Shown here one piece after another: positions 1 through 26,376 of a DNA stretch of 64,000 bases. Where the stretch lies: positions 434,001 through 498,000 of the forward strand of contig NC_002678.2 in assembly GCF_000009625.1 (NCBI RefSeq), given 5' to 3'. The notes under the pieces were generated by a model. That model had not been told where the DNA came from. It did not search any database and was given only the letters and a program-made list of their open reading frames with translations. The stretch is from Mesorhizobium japonicum MAFF 303099. Its GTDB lineage: Bacteria > Pseudomonadota > Alphaproteobacteria > Rhizobiales > Rhizobiaceae. Both the position numbers and the translations under genes were made by a program. Position 1 is the first letter of the stretch. Every line of letters begins with the position of its first letter.

Positions 1-502
1 TAATATACGATGTCAAGTGGCGGCAAGGCTCACGGCTGCTTACGCCGAATTTGTGAGGAGTGGGTCAGAGGGTGCTGGGTAGCAAAGCAAATCGCGTATG
101 AGGCGCGACCGGGGTGCGCTCGTTGTAGGCCGCGTTCGTCCCTCTGCAGAAGGACAGACGGCTTCAATTCCCTCGCGCCGAGACATTGGTGTCATCATTC
201 GTTTGAAGGACGACGGACGTCTCATTTCGGAGCTTTCTAACGGTTGACGCCCAGCCTTCGGCGTACCTGGAGGGATTGCGTTGTGGGTGGGTTGATATCG
301 CCTGCCGACCGGCGAAGCTGTGGTGCGGCACTTGGCTACTGCATCCGGCGACCGACTGCAGGGTCGCCACCGCTTCCGCGATCTCCTCCACGGAGAACCA
401 ACGCGGCACGGTTCGATCCCACATGGCGCGACGCCAAGCGTTGGAAATTGGGGGGGCACAAATAACGGTGCGGCACGACCGCCGCTGACCAGGGAGGGAA
501 TT
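1..502. other. Upstream region of the collagen-like locus, no gene recognised
   Basis: No convincing coding sequence is visible here. Open frames exist on both strands, but they lack ribosome sites and familiar protein sequence. The segment 75-85 (CTGGGTAGCAA) recurs at 7706-7716 upstream of the second giant gene. Scattered further matches follow (GGTGCGC, GCCGCGT, AAGG-CAGACG), so this stretch looks like a diverged copy of the leader of the second paralogue. The promoter for the first genes of the locus probably lies here, but no clear -35/-10 pair could be fixed. Confidence 0.4.
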
Positions 503-7274
<6,772 letters not shown>

Positions 7275-7285
7275 GCGGCGAATGG

Positions 7286-7309
7286 ACCTGGACCGTGACT
7301 GGTCCAGGT
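7286..7309 (+). terminator. Stem-loop after giant collagen gene 1
   Basis: A perfect 9-bp stem (ACCTGGACC / GGTCCAGGT) with a 6-nt loop begins 12 nt after the stop codon. It is followed only by a short T run, so it is a probable but not textbook rho-independent terminator or 3'-end stabiliser. It would separate the two giant genes transcriptionally. Confidence 0.55.
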
Positions 7310-17196
<9,887 letters not shown>

Positions 17197-17403
17197 GCAA
17201 GACTGGCGAGAGAACACCGAAGGGAAACGCGCGGACGTCGCGGGAGAGCGAAGTTCGCGCGTTGAACATCCCGGGACACGGACTGGCAGAAGAGTCGCGC
17301 GGCCGATCAATTCGGAGTACGATGGCGGCATGATCGAAACCCTCGGCAGAGGCACTTCGGCCTGGGAATTGTCGAGTTCGCTTGCGTGCTGGAAGACAAG
17401 TCC

Positions 17404-19698
17404 ATGGTGAACATCCCCGTGAACGCCGAAATCCAAGCGGTCCCGATCGACGCCGGTCCCGCGCAAGGCGAGGCGGCGGGCGGCGAGAGCACTATGGCTC
17501 GGATCCCTGGCGGTCCCGCCGAATTCGACAAGATCGGGCCACGCCTCAAGGCGATGCTGCGCGCCGCCCGCTATCACGGTGTCGAGCTCGACCCGAACGA
17601 ATTCAGGGCCGCGAGCGCGGTTCCGGCCGCCGCCGATCTGTCGCAGTGGGCGCAGGACGCCGGCATGTGGTCACGTGCTGTGCGCATCCGCTGGTCGCAC
17701 CTTTTGCGCTTCCAGGACGCCGGACCGGTCGTCCTGTTGTTCAACGACGGCGGCGCGGCTCTCCTCACCGGGGCGAGCGCCGAGCGAAACGTCGTCTTCC
17801 TGAAAAGTGCGGATGCACCCGAAGATGGTGAAGCCGTCGCCATCGACGAGTTGCGGCTGTCGCAGGTGTGGACCGGCGAGGCACTGCTGCTGCGCGCCAC
17901 ACGATCCTATGTCGCGGCGGACGCGCCCTTCACCCTTCGCTGGCTCGCCGAACTGGTGCGGCTCGAAAGTCACGCTCTGCGCGATATCACCATCGCCTCG
18001 TTCACGCTGAGTGTCCTTACCATCCTGCCGCCGCTTATCGTCATGACGGTGGTCAACAAGGTGCTGCAGTTCAACAGCATTTCGACGCTGGTGCTGTTGT
18101 CGGCGGTGATCGCCGTGGTTTTCGCCTATGAGACACTGCTTGGCCATGCACGGCGGCTGATCATCAATGTCGTCGGCGCCCGTTTGGATACCAAGTTGCA
18201 GCTGCACGTCTTCAGCCGGCTGTTACGCCTGCCGCTCGACTATTTCGAACGGCATCCGGCCGGCGAGACGATGTATCACCTCGCCCAGGTCTATCGCATC
18301 CGCGAGTTCCTGACGGGAAAACTCCTCAGCACGTTCCTGGATATGATCACGCTGTGCGTGCTGGTACCGGTCATGTTCTACATCAACACCGCCCTCGCCT
18401 GGATCGTGCTGGCCTGCGCGGTGGTGATCATGCTGATCATCCTCGCCTTCCTCATGCCGCTGCGCCGCAGATACCAGCGAGTAGTAGACGCCGAGACCTG
18501 GAAGTCGGCGGCGCTCGGCGAAACAGTCGTCGGCATCAAGACGGTGAAGGCGCTCGGTCTCGAGCCGCAGCGCAAGGCGCTTTGGGACGAGCGGGTGGCG
18601 GAAGCGGGAAAGGCGCGTCTCGCCTTCGGACAGCTGGCAAGCTGGCCGCAGACCCTGGTCACGCCGATCGAACGCGTGATGGTGCTCGGCACCATGCTGA
18701 TCGGCGCCTATCTCGCGATGAACGACCGCACCGGCTACATGGTCGGCGGCTTGTTCGCCTTCATGATGATCGCCCAGCGTGTGGCCCAGCCGCTGGTTGG
18801 CCTGGCCCGATTGGTTGAAGACTACGAGGAGGTCGGTGCGGCGATCGGCGAGGCAGCGTCAGTCCTCAACCGGCCGCTGGAGAGCAGTTCGAATTCCACC
18901 GGCCTGAGACCCAGGCTGGTCGGCGAGGTCGTGTTCAGCGACCTGACCTTTAGCTATATCGCCACCAAGATACCGGCGCTCGACCGGGTCAGCTTCCACA
19001 TTCCCGCCGGCAGCATGTTTGGCATTGTTGGGCGCAGCGGGTCGGGAAAATCGACAGTCGCCCGCCTCCTGCAGGGGATCAACCGCGACTACAGTGGTTT
19101 CCTCAAGCTTGATGGCGTCGACCTCAAGGAAATCAACCTGCGCCATCTGCGCCAGGGGCTTGGCGTGGTGCTGCAGGACAACTTTCTGTTCCGCGGGTCG
19201 ATCCGCGACAACATCATCGCCGGGCGCCCGGGCCTGACGCTTTCCGACGCCATGCGCGCCGCGCACCTCGCCGGCGCCCAGGAATTCATCGAGCGGATGC
19301 CGAATGGCTACGACACCTACATCGAGGAAGGTTCGCCCAATCTGTCAGGCGGTCAGAAGCAGCGGCTGGCGATCGCGCGCGCGCTCATCCACGATCCGAC
19401 TATTCTCATCCTCGACGAAGCGACCAGCGCACTCGACCCGGAGAGCGAGGCGGTTGTCAGCGCCAACCTCATGCGCATCGCCAGCGGGCGCACGATGATC
19501 ATCGTTTCGCACCGGCTCGCCTCGCTGACCGAGTGCGACAACATCCTCGTCATGGATCAGGGTAAGGTCCTCGACGTCGCGCCGCATGCGACCTTGCTCG
19601 AACGATGTGCACTCTATCGCCAGTTGTGGTCGCAGCAGAACCGGCACCTCGACGGCCGCCACGGCCGCCCGGTCGCCGTCCCGCCGCGGTTGGTTTGA
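17404..19698 (+). CDS. Type I secretion ABC transporter (HlyB-like, permease fused to ATPase)
   Basis: About 764 residues, an inner-membrane exporter that would drive secretion of the giant proteins encoded just upstream. An N-terminal domain (about residues 45-170) looks like the C39-peptidase-like domain of HlyB-type transporters, but no catalytic Cys is visible, so it probably docks substrate rather than cleaving it. Transmembrane segments span about 195-440. The ATPase follows, with Walker A GRSGSGKST (about 543), signature LSGGQKQR (about 647), Walker B ILILDEAT (about 666) and switch His in SHRLAS. ATG 17404 is preferred because GGAAG at 17391-17395 precedes it; GTG 17386 is an in-frame alternative. 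The adaptor gene starts 41 bp downstream. No TolC-type outer-membrane partner lies in this window. Confidence 0.93.
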   Translation: MVNIPVNAEIQAVPIDAGPAQGEAAGGESTMARIPGGPAEFDKIGPRLKAMLRAARYHGVELDPNEFRAASAVPAAADLSQWAQDAGMWSRAVRIRWSHLLRFQDAGPVVLLFNDGGAALLTGASAERNVVFLKSADAPEDGEAVAIDELRLSQVWTGEALLLRATRSYVAADAPFTLRWLAELVRLESHALRDITIASFTLSVLTILPPLIVMTVVNKVLQFNSISTLVLLSAVIAVVFAYETLLGHARRLIINVVGARLDTKLQLHVFSRLLRLPLDYFERHPAGETMYHLAQVYRIREFLTGKLLSTFLDMITLCVLVPVMFYINTALAWIVLACAVVIMLIILAFLMPLRRRYQRVVDAETWKSAALGETVVGIKTVKALGLEPQRKALWDERVAEAGKARLAFGQLASWPQTLVTPIERVMVLGTMLIGAYLAMNDRTGYMVGGLFAFMMIAQRVAQPLVGLARLVEDYEEVGAAIGEAASVLNRPLESSSNSTGLRPRLVGEVVFSDLTFSYIATKIPALDRVSFHIPAGSMFGIVGRSGSGKSTVARLLQGINRDYSGFLKLDGVDLKEINLRHLRQGLGVVLQDNFLFRGSIRDNIIAGRPGLTLSDAMRAAHLAGAQEFIERMPNGYDTYIEEGSPNLSGGQKQRLAIARALIHDPTILILDEATSALDPESEAVVSANLMRIASGRTMIIVSHRLASLTECDNILVMDQGKVLDVAPHATLLERCALYRQLWSQQNRHLDGRHGRPVAVPPRLV

Positions 19699-19739
19699 TC
19701 ATGTCGCGCGCCTCATATTCGCATCAGGTCCGGTAACCC

Positions 19740-21146
19740 ATGAGCAGCACCTCCCTCACCGCCCTTCCCGCTCGGTGGCACCGGATGGAAACGAGAGATC
19801 CGACGGCGCCGGCAATACTCGAGTTCCAGTGGCCATCGACGGCTGTCGCCAATGCGCCTATTCCGCGGTCGGCGCGCGGCATCGTCTGGATCGTCTCTAG
19901 CCTGGTCATCGCGCTGATCGCCCTGGCGGGGCTGATACCGGTCGATCAGGTGGTGACGGCCAGAGGGCTGGTGGTCTCGCAATCCCCCAACATCGTTGTG
20001 CAACCGCTGGAAACAGCGATCGTCCGCTCGATCGAGGTGCGGGAAGGACAGCGCGTCCAGGCCGGCCAATTGCTTGCCCGCCTCGATGCGACCTTTACCT
20101 CAGCCGACAAGGCGGCGCTGGCGATGCAGGTCTCGACGCTTGAAGCCGAGGTGGCGCGGTTGAAGGCGGAGGCCAACGGCCAGGCGTTCACCTATGACGG
20201 CCTCGACCCGAGTTGGACCCTGCAGGTGTCGATATTCGAGCAACGCAAGGCGGTCTACGACGCCAAGGTGGAGAATTTCGAACGCCAGCGTGACGAACTC
20301 AGCTCGGTGATTTCGCGATCGCAATCCGATGCGGAGGGCTACCGCCAGCGGCTCACGGTCGCCGACTCGATCGAACAGATGCGCAGGCAGCTTGAGGCAA
20401 GGCAGGTAGGAAGTCGCCTCAACACGCTCCTGGCCGAGGACAACCGGGCGGAAATGTCCCGGGCGCTGGGCAATGCCGAACAGACCGCGGAAGCCGCCAA
20501 GCGCCAGCAAGCCGCGGTGGCCGCCGAGCGCGACGGCTACATTCAGGGCTGGCGCGCTGAAGTCTCGCAGAGCCTGTCCGAGGCGAGCTCGCGGATCTCG
20601 GACGCCCGCGAACTTCTCAACAAGGCAAAGCTTCGAAACCAGTTGGTCGAGTTGAAGAGCCAATCAGACGCCATCGTTCAATCCGTGGCAAAAGTCTCTG
20701 TCGGCTCGGTCATGCAGTCAGGGGAGCGCTTTATCACGCTGGTGCCGGCCGACGCGCCCCTTGAGATCGAGACAAACATCGTTGGCAGGAGCAGCGGTTT
20801 TGTGCATGTCGGCGACCCGGTGGTCATCAAGTTCGACACCTTCCCCTATTCGCAATACGGCCTCGCCCATGGAACTGTGCGGGCACTCAGCCCAGATTCC
20901 TTCTCGGCACAGGAGCAAGCGCGCGATCCGAACAGTTCCTTGGCCATGCTGCCTTCCGACGCCGAGCCATTCTATCGCACGCGGATCTCCATCGACCAGG
21001 TCGCCCTCCACGGCGTACCCGCCGGTTTCGCCGTCAGCCCTGGCATGCCGGTGACCGCCGACGTAAAGGTCGGCCGCCGCACGATACTCAAGTACATTCT
21101 CGGCGTCATGCTCCCGATCGGCCAGGAGGCAATGCGGGAGCCTTAG
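19740..21146 (+). CDS. HlyD-family periplasmic adaptor (membrane fusion protein)
   Basis: 468 residues linking the ABC transporter to an outer-membrane channel in type I secretion. One transmembrane helix lies at about 47-67 after a cytoplasmic N-terminus. It is followed by the first lipoyl half (VQPLETAIVRSIEVREGQRV), a long coiled-coil region (about 120-310, rich in Glu, Ala, Gln and Arg), and a C-terminal beta-barrel segment (VHVGDPVVIKFDTFPYSQYG) with PVTADVKVGRRT near the end, all typical of the family. The ribosome site is weak. The gene follows the ABC gene by 41 bp and precedes the Sel1 gene by 29 bp, so the three probably form one operon. Confidence 0.93.
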   Translation: MSSTSLTALPARWHRMETRDPTAPAILEFQWPSTAVANAPIPRSARGIVWIVSSLVIALIALAGLIPVDQVVTARGLVVSQSPNIVVQPLETAIVRSIEVREGQRVQAGQLLARLDATFTSADKAALAMQVSTLEAEVARLKAEANGQAFTYDGLDPSWTLQVSIFEQRKAVYDAKVENFERQRDELSSVISRSQSDAEGYRQRLTVADSIEQMRRQLEARQVGSRLNTLLAEDNRAEMSRALGNAEQTAEAAKRQQAAVAAERDGYIQGWRAEVSQSLSEASSRISDARELLNKAKLRNQLVELKSQSDAIVQSVAKVSVGSVMQSGERFITLVPADAPLEIETNIVGRSSGFVHVGDPVVIKFDTFPYSQYGLAHGTVRALSPDSFSAQEQARDPNSSLAMLPSDAEPFYRTRISIDQVALHGVPAGFAVSPGMPVTADVKVGRRTILKYILGVMLPIGQEAMREP

Positions 21147-21175
21147 AGTACTGGAGGGATCAGAGGCTCGGATCG

Positions 21176-22909
21176 ATGACAATCCTGGATCGGCTGACTG
21201 GTCTGGCCTTCCCGGCGGCGGTATTGCGTCGAGCGATCAAGCTTGCTGACAGCGGCAAGGCCGCTGAAGCCTTTCCGCTTATGGCGAAAGCGGCCCGCGC
21301 GGGGATCGTCGACGCCGAGTACCGGGTCGCGCGTTGCTATCTGGAAGGCGCCGGTGTGCCACCGAGCCGTATGGAAGGCGCGCGATGGCTGCTGCGGGCG
21401 GCCGACCACGGGAGCGCGGATGCGCAAGCGCTCCTCGCCGCACTCTACGTCACCGGGCTGGTGACGTCGGAAGCCGACGGCAAGGGACCCTCGGAGCACT
21501 TATTCAAACCTGATTCCGCTGGAAAACCAGACTTCACGGCCGCTTTCGACTTTGCCACCAAGGCGGCCGAGGCAGGCTCGGCCACGGGACAGGCGATCCT
21601 CGGTTATATCCTTACCAGCGGCCCCGCATCGATGCGCGATGCCGATGCGGCCCACCGGTGGTACGAGAAGTCGGCTTCTGCCGGCTGCGCCGAAGGGTGC
21701 CTTGGCTTTGCCCTGTCGCTGGCTCGCCGCGGCAAACGCGAAAACAGAGTTCGGATTGCGGAAGAGGTAAGACGTGCAGCCGACGCCGGCCTGCCGACCG
21801 CGACCTATCTTCTTGCGGTCCTTACCGAGCACGGGCTCGGCGTAGCACGCGACATGGCAGCAGCCGCTCAACTGTATCAGGCTGCTGCGGAGAAGGGCCT
21901 GCCCTCTGCTCAATTCCGGTTGGGATTGGCACTGATCGACGGTGCACTCGTCGGCCAAGATGTCGCTGCTGGGGAGGCGTGGATGCGGCGTGCTGCCCTG
22001 GCCGGCAATATCGAGGCAGCCTATCTCCTGGGCGATCGCCATGCGAAGACGCAGCGGCCGGATTTTGCGGAAGCCGCGAACTGGTATCGGCGGGCAGCCG
22101 AAGCGGGCCACCAAGCCGCCGCCCGCGCTTTGGCCTCGCTCTATTTGACTGGAAATGGTGTGGCTGAGGATGTCGAGGAAGGAGCACGCTGGCTGCGCTC
22201 TTCCGCAAGTGCCGGCAATCAGCAGGCACAGACAGACCTCGCCAATCTTATCCTCGGAGGGGCTGGCGAGCCGGACGACGGTGCAAGCGTTGCCGGATGG
22301 TTCGAGGCGGCCGCATCATCGGGCGACCTCATCGCGGCATTCAACCTTGGGCTCTGCTTCGCCAAGGGCGTCGGCGTTCGCCAGGACGAGGGGCAAGCGG
22401 CACACTGGCTGCGGCGCGCGGCCGAAGGCGTCGCCGAGGCACAATATATGTATGCCCGCCTCCTCCAGGATGGACGCGGCGTGGCGGCCGACCCAACTCA
22501 GGCCCGCGTGTGGTTTGCGCGGGCGGCCGACGCCGGCGTGCTCGACGCACGCGTGGCGCTCGCCGAGATGCTACTCAATGGGCGCGGCGGCATGCCCGAG
22601 CCCGAGGCTGCAATGCAGTTGTTTGAACAGGCCGCCGCCGACGGTCACGCCGGGGCGATGTTTGCGATTGGCGCGCTGTACGGAGCCGGCCACGGCCTGC
22701 CGCTCGACCAGACAACGGCACAGAAATGGTACGCTGCCGCTGCCGGACGTGGGCATAGCCAAGCCCAATTCATGCTCGGACGTTATCTCTTGAAAGGCCT
22801 CGCCGGGGAGCGCGACCCGGTTGCCGCTCGCCTTTGGCTCGAACGTGCGGCTGCGCACGGGATCAGTGAAGCCGCCGACGAACTGGGGGCTGCGGGCGGG
22901 TCCGACTAG
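21176..22909 (+). CDS. Sel1-like repeat (SLR) protein
   Basis: 577 residues made almost wholly of about a dozen tandem 36-residue Sel1/TPR-like helical hairpins. The pattern is A-x-x-x-Y-x-x-A-A-x-x-G-x-x-x-A-x-x-x-LG-x-x-Y-x-x-G-x-G-V. No signal peptide or membrane helix is apparent, so it is probably cytoplasmic, unlike the secreted SLR proteins. SLR proteins generally act as protein-protein scaffolds; here the position directly after the HlyD gene (29 bp) suggests a role in assembly, chaperoning or control of the giant-protein export system, but that is inference from context only. Confidence 0.88.
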   Translation: MTILDRLTGLAFPAAVLRRAIKLADSGKAAEAFPLMAKAARAGIVDAEYRVARCYLEGAGVPPSRMEGARWLLRAADHGSADAQALLAALYVTGLVTSEADGKGPSEHLFKPDSAGKPDFTAAFDFATKAAEAGSATGQAILGYILTSGPASMRDADAAHRWYEKSASAGCAEGCLGFALSLARRGKRENRVRIAEEVRRAADAGLPTATYLLAVLTEHGLGVARDMAAAAQLYQAAAEKGLPSAQFRLGLALIDGALVGQDVAAGEAWMRRAALAGNIEAAYLLGDRHAKTQRPDFAEAANWYRRAAEAGHQAAARALASLYLTGNGVAEDVEEGARWLRSSASAGNQQAQTDLANLILGGAGEPDDGASVAGWFEAAASSGDLIAAFNLGLCFAKGVGVRQDEGQAAHWLRRAAEGVAEAQYMYARLLQDGRGVAADPTQARVWFARAADAGVLDARVALAEMLLNGRGGMPEPEAAMQLFEQAAADGHAGAMFAIGALYGAGHGLPLDQTTAQKWYAAAAGRGHSQAQFMLGRYLLKGLAGERDPVAARLWLERAAAHGISEAADELGAAGGSD

Positions 22910-23010
22910 TGCAGCGGTGGCCGTTGGAGTGAAGCAGCGCTAAGAAGGCTGGAGGACCGTTGGAAATTCGCTGACCGACTGGCTGCGAAAAAAGAAGAGA
23001 AGCAGAACTT

Positions 23011-23033
23011 TCGTGTGCGATATTTGCACACGA
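23011..23033. other. Stem-loop in an AT-rich intergenic gap
   Basis: A perfect 8-bp stem (TCGTGTGC / GCACACGA) with a 7-nt loop (GATATTT) lies about 100 bp after the Sel1 gene. There is no T tract on the plus strand, so it may be a processing or stabilising hairpin or a protein-binding palindrome. The rest of 22910-23198 is AT-rich and holds no recognisable gene. Confidence 0.4.
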
Positions 23034-23198
23034 CATCTCGTAACTAGCTTATATTTAAGTATCTGCCCCGTCCATCATGGGTGCAATAGCAAGTCTATGG
23101 TATTGATATTGCATCATTTCTTCTTTGCAATAAATCGTTATAACCTGCCGACGGCAATGCCGGCAACGCGCTACATGGAGTGGCCCGAAGGCGCACAT

Positions 23199-23570
23199 CT
23201 ACCGGTAACTATCTCGGTCCTTGGCCTTCTCGGCCTGGCAATCAACCTTACTCGAAGCAGCCTTGCGGTAAGCGTCTTCAAACACGCGAATAGCCCTCTC
23301 GAATTTAGCTGGATTGGGTACCAAGTGTTTGTCTAGCCCGTGATACAAAAGGATGGAGACAGCCATCATGGCTTTTCCACTTGGGCTTGGGCTCAGCGCC
23401 GGGCACCTTTTCAATACGCCATAGATGTTACCTGAAATTGCTGCAGCCCGATGCAATTTGCCATCTGCCATGCGCGCCAGGTAATCGATGTTTTTCTCTT
23501 CCTGCCCGGCCGAAGCAGCCGAAATCGTGAAGCAGATTGCTGCGGTGACCGTTAATAAAATGCGACTCAA
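23199..23570 (-). CDS. Small secreted protein of unknown function
   Basis: 123 residues. It begins with a clear Sec signal peptide (SRILLTVTAAICFTISAASA, cleavage likely before GQEEKN), so it should be periplasmic or exported. The mature part is helical-looking, with two Cys (in LKRCPAL and VDCQAEK) that could form a disulfide; no family was recognised. The start codon is TTG (positions 23568-23570 on the complement), supported by a strong AGAGGGG ribosome site seven bases upstream. It stands alone between the Sel1 gene and the SPFH gene. Confidence 0.65.
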   Translation of the reverse strand: MSRILLTVTAAICFTISAASAGQEEKNIDYLARMADGKLHRAAAISGNIYGVLKRCPALSPSPSGKAMMAVSILLYHGLDKHLVPNPAKFERAIRVFEDAYRKAASSKVDCQAEKAKDRDSYR

Positions 23571-23806
23571 GCGTTTCCCCTCTTCTTGCAGTCAACTCGG
23601 CCCTACTAATCACCCGTTATCATAACCGAGCTAAGATTCAAAAACTCACCAATCGGCAGCAGTGGGCATACCACTAAAACTGCGTCGCGGCCCTCCATCC
23701 GAGGGAAAAACCGGTCTTCTGGTAGACAAGCTCAATTCCTCCCAGAAGTCCTGCAACGAAGCTGCTGCAAGTCTTCCTCGCCGCGGTATGTTTCGGCAGA
23801 GCGCCA

Positions 23807-23831
23807 GATGGGCCGGTAAGACCGGCCCATC
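23807..23831 (-). terminator. Stem-loop downstream of the SPFH gene
   Basis: A perfect 11-bp stem (GATGGGCCGGT / ACCGGCCCATC) with a 3-nt loop lies immediately after the stop codon of the SPFH gene on the minus strand. It lacks a strong T tract but is otherwise a good transcription end structure. Confidence 0.65.
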
Positions 23832-23836
23832 CTCAA

Positions 23837-25882
23837 TCAATCCTCCTCAACGGGTGCCGGGATCTCATCCGGTACGGTTTGCCGTCCAACCCGGTCGGCA
23901 ACGAGCATCGAAAGCATCATCTCGACAAGACCATTGGCGGCCCCCTTCTCGCCACCGGTAGCGCCGATCTGGATCTGCGGCACGAGCGGTAGCCTGCCAT
24001 TCTCGATCGCCTCGGCGAAGCGCATGAGAACCTGCGAGTTGAGCTGATAGTCCGGGCCGCCGAATGCCGCGACCTTCTTCTCGGTGGCCTCGGCCTCTGC
24101 CAGACCGATGGCGCGCACCTTCTCGGCATCGGCAAAACCGGTCGCCTTGATGCGTTCGGCATCGGCAAGCGCGATAGCCTTGATCATGTCGGCCTCGCCC
24201 TGGCCGCCGAGGCGCACCTTCTCGGCCTCTGCCTTGGCAGTGACCTGAATGGTTTCTGCCTGCTGGCGGGTGCGGGCGAGTTGCGCCTTGCCTTCGTTCT
24301 CGCTGATCTCGATGGTAAGGGCCGATGTCGTGATCTTGGCTTGCTGTTCGGCAAGCGCCTCCTTCTCACGCAACGTGCGCTCCTGAATGGCCGCCCTCTC
24401 CTGCAATTTATAAGTCTCGACCTTTTCGACTGCGATCTGACGCTCGCGAAGCTGGATCAGGATCTGTTCTATGCTGTTCTGGCCATTGGCGGCACGGGGC
24501 GTACCAATCAACACTTCCTGCAGCTCGAGGCTGTAGGAATTGAATTTTTCGCGCATCTCCTCGCCCGATTTGCGCTGGATATCGCTACGCTCCTGCAAAA
24601 GCTGGATCAGCGTCTTTGTCTGGGCGATATTCTTGAAGTAAGCAGAAACCATCGGATCGAGCGTTTGTTCGACCAGCCGCTTGATGTCACCGAAACGCTG
24701 CACCACGAGCGGCGCCTTCATATAGTCGATATGCACGACGACGGAGAGCGGCAGCACAGGCTCGAACGCATCCTTGGTGATCAACGACACTTCAGACAGG
24801 TTCTCGTCCAGCCTGTGTTCGCCAAACTGCTCCTTCGTCCATTTGAGCACGAAGTTGGTGGTCGGCACGGTGATGATATTGCCGGCATAGGTATTGAACG
24901 CATATTTGCCTGGCAGTAGCGGCGTGGACCAGACACCGCGTGAGCCGATTTCGACCAGCTCGCCGTGACGATATGCCTGTCCGGATATATCCGTGCCGTG
25001 GCGGCCGTTATAGGAGACGACGACACCCACCGTGCCAACGTCAATGATCGTCTTCTTGACCAGTTCGACGGTCGCAAAAATGCGATTGAGGAAGTAGCTA
25101 CCGTCGGCCAGCACCTGCAGCTGCCGGCCGCGGTAGCCTCTGGCATTGAGAAACTTCTCCGGGTCCTGAAAATTGTTGTGGAAGTTCGGGTCGTTCGGAT
25201 CGTTGGCGACGGTCGGTGCGATGATCTCGCCGTCCGGTAGGGCCGGACCGTCATGGACGGTGACGATGCCGATCATGTCCTCGGCATTATGGATGACGAC
25301 TGGCTCAAAGCCGCCCCGCTCCGAGATCATGGTGGACATATTGGTAAAAAGGTTTTGTTCCGACGAGCTCAGATTAACGGCATAGATCGACTGCGCGGTC
25401 AGCACGATGAACTGTGCGAGATTGATAGCATAGGTGCCTTCACGCAAGATCTTGCGTTGCGGTCCTTTCTGTCCGCCTTTTTCGAGAAAGCCGCGCACAT
25501 CCTGGAAATCATCGGCGTCGGTGTTGGAAGCAAGTGTCTGTGTCGGAGGTAGCGGCTTGCCATCACGGGCAAAGACATAGCCGATCTGACCCTGCGGGAT
25601 GGTGACAAGATTGGCGCGATGCATCGAATATTGGAACGGCATGAAGAAATGCAGGCCACCGCGCACGACTTCCGGCTGGTAGCCTGCCTCACGGTTAAGC
25701 GCAATGAAGCCGTTGCTGACGGAGCCGCGAAAACTCCATAGTTTTTCTAAGATGCCGAGCCTGTCGTTTGGGATATAGCGGACCACCCCGCTCCACCACA
25801 ACAGGATTGCCAGCACGATGACTAGCACGGCTACCTCGATCGCCATCCATCCCGTCGGGCCGAGATATTGTAGGGCTTCCAT
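23837..25882 (-). CDS. Large SPFH/band-7 (flotillin-like) membrane protein
   Basis: 681 residues, anchored by one N-terminal transmembrane helix (about 13-32, LVIVLAILLWWSGVV). SPFH-type beta-rich sequence follows, apparently twice (about 40-170 and 265-360): both have a G-x-VG-x-V/F strand, a downstream G-x-YA-x-N motif and a short linker. A long Ala/Glu/Lys/Gln coiled coil (about 480-620) contains QAETIQ, AEAEKV and DAERIKATG repeats, typical of flotillins and other SPFH oligomers. Such proteins form large membrane-associated cages that organise lipid microdomains or regulate proteases; the specific role here is unknown. AGGAG lies just before the ATG. No NfeD-type partner gene is adjacent. 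Confidence 0.85.
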   Translation of the reverse strand: MEALQYLGPTGWMAIEVAVLVIVLAILLWWSGVVRYIPNDRLGILEKLWSFRGSVSNGFIALNREAGYQPEVVRGGLHFFMPFQYSMHRANLVTIPQGQIGYVFARDGKPLPPTQTLASNTDADDFQDVRGFLEKGGQKGPQRKILREGTYAINLAQFIVLTAQSIYAVNLSSSEQNLFTNMSTMISERGGFEPVVIHNAEDMIGIVTVHDGPALPDGEIIAPTVANDPNDPNFHNNFQDPEKFLNARGYRGRQLQVLADGSYFLNRIFATVELVKKTIIDVGTVGVVVSYNGRHGTDISGQAYRHGELVEIGSRGVWSTPLLPGKYAFNTYAGNIITVPTTNFVLKWTKEQFGEHRLDENLSEVSLITKDAFEPVLPLSVVVHIDYMKAPLVVQRFGDIKRLVEQTLDPMVSAYFKNIAQTKTLIQLLQERSDIQRKSGEEMREKFNSYSLELQEVLIGTPRAANGQNSIEQILIQLRERQIAVEKVETYKLQERAAIQERTLREKEALAEQQAKITTSALTIEISENEGKAQLARTRQQAETIQVTAKAEAEKVRLGGQGEADMIKAIALADAERIKATGFADAEKVRAIGLAEAEATEKKVAAFGGPDYQLNSQVLMRFAEAIENGRLPLVPQIQIGATGGEKGAANGLVEMMLSMLVADRVGRQTVPDEIPAPVEED

Positions 25883-26376
25883 CTCTTCTCTCCTATGGGC
25901 GCGCGGGTTTGCTCACCCGACCGCCACCCGGTTGGTGTTGCTTGGTAAAGCGGGGAGATTGCGCACCGACACGCTCGACGCACTAAGGGCGTGTCGAACG
26001 TTTGGGCTCTCATTGTATGGAAAAATGACCGCGTCCCGAGTCCCCAGTGCGGGCGTGGCCGTGAGCTATCTCACATTGGTGTTGCCTTGATAGACATAAC
26101 GCAAATGAAGTAGGGATCGCGCCAACAGGTTTAAAGATATTCCGCGCGGAAATCGTATAAGTATTTCCAACGCTTTCGCTGTTCGAAAGCATGGTGGTTG
26201 GTTTTTTACAAATTGGCAAGAGCGCAACTCGACAAAGCTGGACAGATCCCAGAACGTCCATGTCACTCGTCCCGGAACGCGCGTGCTATCTGACGGGCCA
26301 GGGGCTTTACCAGGTTGGGACAGCATGGTTCGGCAGCCGGTGGAAAAGGGCGCTAAGTATTTATGGAGCTGCCACC
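25883..26376. other. Intergenic region with palindromes
   Basis: About 490 bp without a supported gene. It contains a perfect 12-bp palindrome TTCCGCGCGGAA (26140-26151) and a hairpin with 7-bp arms GCTTTCG / CGAAAGC (26172-26190). These may be operators or ends of short transcripts; promoters for the divergent SPFH and NTF2-like genes must lie here. Confidence 0.35.
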
